Assembly: GCA_023662825.1 (NCBI GenBank)
Contig: JAMPIH010000003.1
Location: 123,120-187,119 of the forward strand
Length of the DNA: 64,000 nucleotides
Reading direction: 5' to 3'
Source of the DNA: Bacteroides sp.
GTDB taxonomy: Bacteria > Bacteroidota > Bacteroidia > Bacteroidales > P3
Shown here: positions 48,209 to 55,314 of the stretch, one piece after another
How the letters are laid out: each line of letters starts with the position of its first letter
Numbering within the stretch: position 1 is the first letter of the stretch
The notes under the pieces: model-generated
What the model was told of the DNA's origin: nothing
The model's database searches: none
What the model saw: the letters and a program-made list of their open reading frames with translations, nothing else
Translations under genes and position numbers: made by a program

Positions 48209-48871
48209 CTAAAATAAAAAACCGAGGTTCAAACCGAGCACCAGCACCGACCCGCCGCGACCGTAGTCGAAGATATGGCCGTCGTAGTGCGGTTCGCGTA
48301 TTTCCAGATCCGCTATGCCGGACGACACCCGGCTGCTGTTCACGTTGAAGTTGGTCAGCCAACGCTGCCCGTAGCCGATAAAGAACTCGAAATAGAGCGG
48401 TTTGGCTATGTTCTGCCGGAAGCCGATGGCGATGTCCAGCCCGGCCTTCTCGATATGCGTCTCGGCCTGCGCCACATTGCGGATATCTAAGTAGGAATAC
48501 TCCAGGCCGCATTGAAAGAACATGCGGAAACCTACGTCGGGCAGTTCGAAATAGTTGTAGCGGTAGTTCAGGTTCACCGAGAACCCCAGCATCTTCTGCT
48601 TTTCCTTCAAACGGGTGGTATGGTTGTTTGAGGATGTGTAGAGTATGGGGCTGATGCCGACCCAATGGCGCTGGTTGAACACGTTGCGGCTGTACGAAAG
48701 CCCGTAGCCGCCGAAAATAAAGGGAAAAGCCTGCACGCTGAGGGTGTTGTTGCCGAACCTTTCCTTAGACGGATTGTAGTACCCCAAACCGGGGCGTTGC
48801 CCGAACGCCTGCCCTGCCAAAAGCAACAAGGCAAAGAAAACAAGCAAAATACAGCGTACCGGTTTCTTCAT
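48209..48871 (-). CDS. Outer-membrane beta-barrel-like protein
   Basis: 220 residues from the ATG at 48871 (the frame extends to 48892, but MKKPVRCILLVFFALLLL is the signal-peptide start). A signal peptide ends 'AGQAFG'. The mature part has alternating strands with 'FIFGGYGLSYSRNVFNQ', and the C terminus ends in 'LGLNLGFLF', terminal Phe as in barrels. Not identified to family. Confidence 0.7.
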   Translation of the reverse strand: MKKPVRCILLVFFALLLLAGQAFGQRPGLGYYNPSKERFGNNTLSVQAFPFIFGGYGLSYSRNVFNQRHWVGISPILYTSSNNHTTRLKEKQKMLGFSVNLNYRYNYFELPDVGFRMFFQCGLEYSYLDIRNVAQAETHIEKAGLDIAIGFRQNIAKPLYFEFFIGYGQRWLTNFNVNSSRVSSGIADLEIREPHYDGHIFDYGRGGSVLVLGLNLGFLF

Positions 48872-48952
48872 TTCCAGTTTAAAATCGCCCAAAAAGCCTG
48901 TAAAGGTATAGCTTAAATCTCAATTTACGAAATAAAGGGGAGCAACCGAGCC

Positions 48953-50866
48953 TTACCGCACCGCCAGTTTGCCCACGCTTACCGTGCCGTTTTCCTGCAT
49001 CAGGCGCAGGATGTACATGCCGGATGCCAGGCCTTGCAGGTTCAACGTGTTGCTGCCCGCGTTCACCCGTTTTTCGAGTACCTGAACGCCGCCGAGGTTA
49101 AAGATCTGCAGGCGGCCTTCCGTTTCGGACTCCAGCACCGCGAAATCCTTGGCCGGATTGGGGCTCAACCGTAATCCACCCTTCGTATTCGTGGCATTGG
49201 CCACGTTCGGGTCACCCGTAAACCTCAGCCCCAATATAACCGGCTCGTGGTCGGAACAACGGTAGGGACCCGTATGGATTTCCTTATCGCGGTCGTAATC
49301 CCAGAACGAAGGCTCGTCGGCATTGATATGCCAGACGGTGGCTCCCGTAACGCATTCCTCCATTTCGGGCGAGGCCAGCGAATAGTCGAGATACTGCACC
49401 TGCCCGTCGAAACAATAGGTATAGTTCCCGCCGAAACGGTGCGTCTGGTTGCGGTAGCCGTTGTCGGTAAACACCCGGATGGGATCCTCCATGTACATGG
49501 CGTTCAGGTCGCCCATAATCAGCACACGGTCGGTATTGTAGTAGAACTTGAGCGAATTGAGCCGGTCCTGCACCGCGTAGGCCTCCTGAACCCGCTGGTT
49601 GTTGTAAACCCCCTGCCCGTCGCCCCGGTCGGCGTCCGCCCCCGTGCCCGAGCCCGACTTGGCCTTGAAGTGGTTGATACTGAAGATGAATTTCTGCCCG
49701 TGCTTCAGTTCCCTGAAAGCCTGAATCAGCTTACGGTTCACGGGAGTCACGTTGTTGAGCATGAAATACTGGTCGTAAGGTTCCACCTTGGAAGCCTTAT
49801 ACACGATATGGTTCAGCGTGTAGGAAGAAACCGCCTCGTACCCGCTCCAACTGAGGTAGGTGTAGTCGTTGCCCTCCTTGCTCCGGTTGAGCGCGGCCAC
49901 CAGCGAGTCGATCACCTTCCTGCCGCCTCCCACTTCCACCAGTCCGAACATGTCGGCGTCGATGGCCGAGAGCGCCGAGACCAGGCGCGCCCGCTGCACG
50001 GGCTCCTGATCGAAATACCTTTCCAGATTGAAGCCGCACACCTTAAGTTCGTAATCGCCCAAGGCCTCTTCGTCGGGCGCAGCCGTGCGTTCGTTGCCGT
50101 AGAAAACAGGTTTTTGAACAGCATAGACCCGGTAGCGGTCGTCCACCTGATCGACCACAAAGAGCAGGCTGTCGGTGATCTGCCCCGTTCGGCAGGTGCC
50201 GTCGGCATCCAGCCACGGATTTTCGGAAGGATTGCGGTTCGTGCTGCCGTCATCGAGCAGCAGGCGGTTCGTGCGGTTGGAATCCACCACGAGACGGTAG
50301 GCCTCGCTGCCCGGCATATTGTAGTCGGTGGGCGAACGCAGGCGCTTGGAACTCAGCTCGACCGAGGCGTCGTTCAACAGCTGGTAGGTGGAAACAAGAT
50401 ACATCGGATGGGCGATACGCAGGGCCATACCCTCGAAGCGTTCGAAATCGGCGGGTGAGGACAGGTCTTCGGGAAACCTCACCGTGGTGTAGGGCACCGG
50501 CAGCCCCTGCGCCAACACCTGCAGGCCGGAGGCGCCGCTAAGCTGGGTGCGCTGTCTGTACTCACTCACGGTGGCGGTCAAGGCAATGAAATCGCCCTGC
50601 CTCACATCGGCCTTTCCATATACGAAAACGCCCCTGGAGGCCGCATCGCCTCCGCCTTTGGCCGTATCCTGCAGGAAGAAACCGCCCACCTGTCCCGAGC
50701 CGAACAAGGTATGGGTCACCACCCCCTCGGTGCGGATTTGTTTTCCCGCATAGGGCGAGGCGGTTTCCGTGCCCTGGATCCGGGAAATGGAAACGCTCTC
50801 CTGCGCGCGCACTTGCGCGGAAGCCGCAAAAGCAAGCGCCGAAACGAACAACGCGATCTTCTTCAT
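48953..50866 (-). CDS. T9SS-sorted extracellular endonuclease/exonuclease/phosphatase
   Basis: 637 residues from the ATG at 50866, which begins a signal peptide (MKKIALFVSALAFAASAQVRA); the open frame continues upstream into gpsA antisense and is ignored. Order: an OB-fold-like N terminus ('GKQIRTEGVVTHTLFG'), an EEP nuclease domain ('CGFNLERYFD', 'FGLVEVGG', 'SINHFKAKSG', 'IMGDLNAMYMEDP', 'RCSDHEPVI'), and a type A sorting domain (about 558-637, 'LRLSPNPAKDFAVL', 'GMYILRLMQENGTV'). It is a likely secreted DNase of the ExeM/NucH type, exported through the T9SS. Confidence 0.9.
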   Translation of the reverse strand: MKKIALFVSALAFAASAQVRAQESVSISRIQGTETASPYAGKQIRTEGVVTHTLFGSGQVGGFFLQDTAKGGGDAASRGVFVYGKADVRQGDFIALTATVSEYRQRTQLSGASGLQVLAQGLPVPYTTVRFPEDLSSPADFERFEGMALRIAHPMYLVSTYQLLNDASVELSSKRLRSPTDYNMPGSEAYRLVVDSNRTNRLLLDDGSTNRNPSENPWLDADGTCRTGQITDSLLFVVDQVDDRYRVYAVQKPVFYGNERTAAPDEEALGDYELKVCGFNLERYFDQEPVQRARLVSALSAIDADMFGLVEVGGGRKVIDSLVAALNRSKEGNDYTYLSWSGYEAVSSYTLNHIVYKASKVEPYDQYFMLNNVTPVNRKLIQAFRELKHGQKFIFSINHFKAKSGSGTGADADRGDGQGVYNNQRVQEAYAVQDRLNSLKFYYNTDRVLIMGDLNAMYMEDPIRVFTDNGYRNQTHRFGGNYTYCFDGQVQYLDYSLASPEMEECVTGATVWHINADEPSFWDYDRDKEIHTGPYRCSDHEPVILGLRFTGDPNVANATNTKGGLRLSPNPAKDFAVLESETEGRLQIFNLGGVQVLEKRVNAGSNTLNLQGLASGMYILRLMQENGTVSVGKLAVR

Positions 50867-50877
50867 TTTCGTAAAAT

Positions 50878-51870
50878 CTACAGTAAATCCGACAGTTTCC
50901 TGAAAACCTGCCGGGGCGATTTGTTTTGATACAACACAGCGTGAACCGCCTCGAAAACAGGCATCCTGATATCGAAGTTGGCCTTTACCTCGTGCAGGCT
51001 TCCGGCCGCATAATAGCCTTCGGCCACCATCTTCATCTCCAGTTTGGCCGACCTTACCGAATAGCCCTGCCCTATCATGTTGCCGAAGGTGCGGTTGCGG
51101 CTGAACTGGGAATAGGCCGTTACCAGCAAGTCGCCCAGATAGGGCGCCGAATGCAGGTTGCGGTCTATGTCGTGGATCAGCTGCAGGAAACGCTTCATCT
51201 CGTCGGCGGCGCTGCTCACCAGGACGGCCACGAAATTGTCGCCGTAGCCCAGGCCCTTGGCGATGCCCACGGCCAGCGCATATACATTCTTGAGCACTCC
51301 CGCGTATTCGATGCCGTAGAGGTCGTCGCTGCAACGGGTGTTCACGTATTCGCACGAGAAACAGCGCGCCACATACTGCGCCAGATCCGCGTCGCGCGCG
51401 GCCGCCGTAAGGTAGGTGAGCCTGTTCAGGGCTATCTCCTCGGCATGGGAAGGCCCGCTGATCACCGCCATGTTTTCTTCGGAAACGGCGAATGAATCGC
51501 GTAGATACTCGCACACCACCTGGTTCTTCTCGGGCACGATGCCCTTGGTGGCCGAACACAGCAGTCTGGAACGCAACAGCCCGGGGTCCAGTTCCTGCAG
51601 GGCGCCCGGCAGATACACGGCGGGGACCACAATCACCAGGGTCTGCGCCTGACGGGCGATTTCATTGATGTCGTTGCTTACCGTGATGCGCGAAACGGGA
51701 AACTCCACCGACGAAAGGTACATCGGATTGACCCCCTCCGCCTGCAGACCCTGTTTGATTTCTTCCTCGCGCACCCACCAATAGAGGTGCTCGTGGTTGT
51801 GCAGCAGGATCTTGGCCACCGCCGTGGCCCAGCTTCCGCCGCCGATAACGGCTATCTTTCTTTTTTCCAT
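50878..51870 (-). CDS. gpsA: NAD(P)H-dependent glycerol-3-phosphate dehydrogenase
   Basis: 330 residues from the ATG at 51870; an ATG three codons upstream (51879) is also possible. It reduces DHAP to sn-glycerol-3-phosphate for phospholipid synthesis. The Rossmann motif is 'IAVIGGGSWATAVAKIL', with 'GPSHAEEIALNRLTYL', 'GVLKNVYALAVGIAKGLGYGDN' (catalytic Lys), and 'NRTFGNMIGQGYSV'. It begins right after the M49 gene stop. Confidence 0.95.
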   Translation of the reverse strand: MEKRKIAVIGGGSWATAVAKILLHNHEHLYWWVREEEIKQGLQAEGVNPMYLSSVEFPVSRITVSNDINEIARQAQTLVIVVPAVYLPGALQELDPGLLRSRLLCSATKGIVPEKNQVVCEYLRDSFAVSEENMAVISGPSHAEEIALNRLTYLTAAARDADLAQYVARCFSCEYVNTRCSDDLYGIEYAGVLKNVYALAVGIAKGLGYGDNFVAVLVSSAADEMKRFLQLIHDIDRNLHSAPYLGDLLVTAYSQFSRNRTFGNMIGQGYSVRSAKLEMKMVAEGYYAAGSLHEVKANFDIRMPVFEAVHAVLYQNKSPRQVFRKLSDLL

Positions 51871-51879
51871 GGCTGCCAA

Positions 51880-53523
51880 CTACAGTCCCAGCACCGACTT
51901 ACCCTGCACGAAATAGATGTCTTTGGCGATGTTGGCTTCGGCGATGCGGTCCAGATCTTCCTGCAGGTCGGCGGGAACCACGCTCTTTTCGGCCATCCAC
52001 TGGCGAACGCCCTCATAGTCGCCTTCCGCCTGGTATTTGAGGATCTGCGCCATCAGGGCCTTGGTGGCCTCCTTCATCTTGGGCAGGTCAACGGTGTATT
52101 TGCCTTCGGCGTCGCGGGTAAACACATCGTGGTCCTTCATAAAGTTGAAGCAGAGCATGTTCGCCTTGCCGTGCGCGCTGGCGGCACCGAAACGCACCGA
52201 GCGGAAGATGCCGGCGAAGAAGGTGATGTAGTTCTTGTCCACGTCCGAACCGCTCATCTCGCCTTTCTGATAGAGCTGGTCCACCATGTAGAGCCCCATG
52301 ATGTCGGCCTTGGCTTCCTCGATGGCCGAATAGGTTTCCTTCAAGGCCGAACGAACCGTGCCCTTGCCGTTGATGGTGTTCTTCACACCCAGGCCGTGCG
52401 CCACCTCGTGGAAGGTAACGTCTTCGAAGAAGCAGTCGAAATCCACCATCTTGCGCTGTTCGGGATTCATCACGATATCGGCGATGGGAATCACGATATT
52501 GTCGAACTTGGCCTTCATGGCGTTCTTGAGCTGGAGCTTGCGCGTGCCTTTCTGAATGTGCACCCGTTCGTCGTTAGGCAGGTTGATGGCGATGGTCTTG
52601 CCCCCGGCGTTGCCGTCGCCGCGGTACAGCAGCACGTCATACACGTTCAGGTCTGAATCGGTGCCGGGCATCTCGCTCTTGTATTTGGGATCCACCGGAA
52701 GCTCGCGCTGCAGCTGCGGCAGCATGTCGGCGAACTTGGAGAGTCTGGCGCTCCATTCGGGATCCTTCACCAACAGGAAAGACTCGTGGGCCGACTTGTA
52801 GCCGAACAGGTCGTCTTCGTAGTCTTCGATGGGGCCCACCACGAAATCGATGTCGGAGCTCTTGGCGTCCATCCAGGCCAGGTCGCTCTCGAAATAGTCG
52901 TCGGTGCGCAGGGCCCGGGCGCGCAGGCTCAGGTACTTTTTGAAACCTTCGTCGGAAGCCAGCGCCGCAGCAGAGTCGAGCAGCGCCGCCGCCCTCTCGA
53001 TGTCTTCCTTAAAATAGTCGTGATACCAGACGGCCTTCAGCTTGCCGTTCTCGTCGCGTACAATCATGGTGTAGTGCGAATCCTTGTCGGGGTCGTTCCA
53101 GGCCTCGAACTCGCCTATCGTCATATCTGCAGGATAGAAGCAGGCGCCACGGGGCTTGTCGTTCATGCCGTCCTTGGCTCCGGGCACGGGCATAAAGGCG
53201 ATGTTGCCGTCCAGACGGTCCCAGGGGCCGTAGTTGATTTCGGCGAACTTGCGCAGGGTCTTGTCCTGAATGGAGTTGAGGAACTCGTTGCGGTCGCCGG
53301 GAAAGGCCTCTTTCCAATAGATGTCTTCCATCACTTCGGCCGCATCGCACAGATAGGCCATCATCTTCCTGTCCTGATCGCTGAAGCGGCTCAAGTCGCT
53401 CTTGAGTTCCACGCGGGCGTAACCGTTCACCACGGCATCGTCTGCAAGATTGCACTTTTTCTTGTCGCAACAGGAACTGAACACAAGCGCGCCCGCAGCC
53501 ACGCCCAAAATCACCTTTTTCAT
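51880..53523 (-). CDS. M49 (dipeptidyl-peptidase III)-related zinc peptidase, lipoprotein
   Basis: 547 residues from the ATG at 53523, which starts a lipoprotein signal (MKKVILGVAAGALVFSSCC). The zinc motif is 'MFHEVAHGLG'-like (FHEVAHGLG, about 371-379), with a second ligand motif in 'EEAKADIMGLY' (about 402). The pattern resembles the Bacteroidota DPP III-like family, in which HEVAHG replaces the classical HEXXGH, so catalytic properties may differ. Also 'YGPWDRLDG' and 'FVVGPIEDYEDDLFGYKSAHE', typical of that group. Located in the envelope by its lipobox. Confidence 0.85.
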   Translation of the reverse strand: MKKVILGVAAGALVFSSCCDKKKCNLADDAVVNGYARVELKSDLSRFSDQDRKMMAYLCDAAEVMEDIYWKEAFPGDRNEFLNSIQDKTLRKFAEINYGPWDRLDGNIAFMPVPGAKDGMNDKPRGACFYPADMTIGEFEAWNDPDKDSHYTMIVRDENGKLKAVWYHDYFKEDIERAAALLDSAAALASDEGFKKYLSLRARALRTDDYFESDLAWMDAKSSDIDFVVGPIEDYEDDLFGYKSAHESFLLVKDPEWSARLSKFADMLPQLQRELPVDPKYKSEMPGTDSDLNVYDVLLYRGDGNAGGKTIAINLPNDERVHIQKGTRKLQLKNAMKAKFDNIVIPIADIVMNPEQRKMVDFDCFFEDVTFHEVAHGLGVKNTINGKGTVRSALKETYSAIEEAKADIMGLYMVDQLYQKGEMSGSDVDKNYITFFAGIFRSVRFGAASAHGKANMLCFNFMKDHDVFTRDAEGKYTVDLPKMKEATKALMAQILKYQAEGDYEGVRQWMAEKSVVPADLQEDLDRIAEANIAKDIYFVQGKSVLGL

Positions 53524-53754
53524 ATCGAGATATTTAACAGTTACCTTTCCAAAAGCCCGGGCAAGGCCAAGGCCAAACTGGCAAAGATACTCAAAGTTGA
53601 GTGCAGAGACAACCGAAAGCCTGCTTTCGGATTGGCTATGCCGAGACGGAGTATCTTGGATGAAGTCAAAGATACGTATAAGCTGAGAGCAAAAGCAAAT
53701 TATCTTGATTCGAAAAGAATGGGCATTTATTGCGATAACCTTTTCCTGCAAAAA

Positions 53755-53786
53755 TTCGTTTATCCAAATAAACGTTATTATATTTG
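53755..53786 (+). promoter_or_regulatory. Promoter of the DUF4143-type ATPase gene
   Basis: TTCG (53755-53758) as a near -33 element, 20 bases of spacer, then TATATTTG (53779-53786) as the -7, 18 bases before the ATG at 53805. Confidence 0.6.
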
Positions 53787-53804
53787 TGCTGAAAAAGTAC
53801 AGAT

Positions 53805-55001
53805 ATGGAAACGTTGTTCCGAAAGCATCAGATGATGATCTCGCAAACAAGCATGGATATCATCAGGGATATAATTCACAAAGTGTCGTGGCAGAAACAT
53901 TTGGTCGGCATCCGCGGTTCAAGGGGAGTGGGAAAAACCACTATGATGCGTCAATATATCCGATCAAAATACGGATCTCAACCCGGCGAGGCTTTGTATT
54001 GCGTTATGGACTCCCTTTATTTCACCAACCACTCCCTGCTTGATCTGGCGGAGCGATTCCATATGATGGGGGGCAAGCATTTATTTCTCGATGAAGTCCA
54101 CAAGTACTTCTCTTGGAGTAAAGAAGTGAAAGAAATATACGATTTGTATCCTGATATGAAAGTCACTTTCACCGGATCCTCCCTCTTGCAAATTCTCAAT
54201 GCCGATGCAGACCTTTCACGCCGTGTGCTGTCCTACAATATGCCGGGGCTTTCCTTTCGTGAATTTCTGAAATTCTACCATCAAATAGAGTTGCCCATTC
54301 ACTCACTAGACGAAATTTTGGAAAATGCCGATGAGATTTGCGCAGAAGTGAAAAAGAAGTGCCATCCTCAAAAAATGTTCGAACAATACCTACGGGTAGG
54401 GTTCTATCCCTTTTACGAAGACGATGAAATGGAATACTACAGTCGCATCGAAAACGTGATTCAATTTATCGTAGACCAAGAAATGACCCTTTTTTGTGGC
54501 GTTGAACAGGCCTTTACCCGCAAATTGAAAGCGTTGTTGCTTTTCTTGGCAAACAATCCGCCTTACGAAGTCAACATCGCAAAGTTATCTTCCTATCTCG
54601 AACTCAACAAAATCACGGTGTTGAATTATTTGTCAAGCATGAACAGAGCCGAACTCATTCATCTTATCTACAGCGACAACAAATCTGTCACCAAAATGCA
54701 GAAACCCGACAAAATCTACATTCAAAACCCGAACATGCTTTGCGCCTTGGCCGATGAAATCAATCAAGGAACGTTAAGGGAGTGTTTTTTTGTAAACCAG
54801 CTCAATGTGAATCATACCGTTGAATACGGAAAGGAACACGGAGATTTTCTCATTGACGGAAAATATACCATAGAGGTAGGAGGAAAAAATAAAACATTCG
54901 AACAGATAGCCCGTCTTCCCAATTCCTACATCATGGCCGACAACATGGAAAGCCCTGTGGGGAAAAAACTGCCTCTTTGGCTGGTTGGCCTTATGTACTG
55001 A
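53805..55001 (+). CDS. AAA_14 / DUF4143-type ATP-binding protein
   Basis: 398 residues. The N-terminal AAA_14 ATPase has Walker A 'GIRGSRGVGKTTMMRQYI' (about 35-52), Walker B 'HLFLDEVHKYFSW' and 'KVTFTGSSLLQILN'. 'LSRRVLSYNMPGLSFREFL' is the family's central motif. The C-terminal DUF4143 part (about 220-398) has a winged helix ('NIAKLSSYLELNKITVLNYLSSM') and the nuclease-like ending 'GDFLIDGKYTIEVGGKNKT'. Function is unknown. Codon and base use is more AT-rich than neighbours, suggesting acquisition. Confidence 0.88.
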   Translation: METLFRKHQMMISQTSMDIIRDIIHKVSWQKHLVGIRGSRGVGKTTMMRQYIRSKYGSQPGEALYCVMDSLYFTNHSLLDLAERFHMMGGKHLFLDEVHKYFSWSKEVKEIYDLYPDMKVTFTGSSLLQILNADADLSRRVLSYNMPGLSFREFLKFYHQIELPIHSLDEILENADEICAEVKKKCHPQKMFEQYLRVGFYPFYEDDEMEYYSRIENVIQFIVDQEMTLFCGVEQAFTRKLKALLLFLANNPPYEVNIAKLSSYLELNKITVLNYLSSMNRAELIHLIYSDNKSVTKMQKPDKIYIQNPNMLCALADEINQGTLRECFFVNQLNVNHTVEYGKEHGDFLIDGKYTIEVGGKNKTFEQIARLPNSYIMADNMESPVGKKLPLWLVGLMY

Positions 55002-55314
55002 TTTTTTTACGAGCCTCGACGATGAGCCGTAAAATTGAGCCGAAGGCTAGCCCCAACGAAAAAGGGAAAGGGAGGGCAAGGGCGAGAAAGCCCAAGTTAT
55101 CAACACCATGTTGATAAATGTTCTTAACAGTAGAAACGTATAATAATCAACGAATTAACAAAACAAAAAAAAGTAACAAACAGGTATTGTTTATAACATT
55201 GGGGATAACTCAAATCCCCCCGCGGGGAAAAGCTATACTTTTGCACATCGTTGCATGAGGGGATTGCGAATTCCAAGGGGCAACACACTGTAAACACTTT
55301 AACGCTAATAGCTT
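55002..55314 (+). promoter_or_regulatory. nrdJ upstream region with DnaA-box-like palindrome
   Basis: 313 bases without a gene. TTATCAACA (55097-55105) and its exact inverse TGTTGATAA (55109-55117) face each other around CCA. GGGGAT (55201-55206) pairs with ATCCCC (55214-55219), and a palindrome CCCCGCGGGG lies at 55218-55227. TACTTTTG at 55236-55243 is a -7 box with no clear -33. The sites resemble DnaA boxes (TTATCCACA) and would suit replication-linked control of a ribonucleotide reductase; that is inference. No B12-riboswitch motif was found. Confidence 0.5.

Noticed and set aside
50867..51559. Upstream extension of the nuclease frame into gpsA
   Set aside because: The signal peptide at 50866 marks the real start; the extension is antisense-free out-of-frame gpsA sequence with no domain.
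53524..53850. Upstream extension of the M49 gene to 53850
   Set aside because: The lipoprotein signal begins at 53523, and the extension crosses the ATPase promoter on the other strand.
55002..55314. Cobalamin riboswitch before nrdJ
   Set aside because: A B12-dependent enzyme made this worth checking, but no B12-box-like GCCACTG or the expected multi-stem layout was seen.
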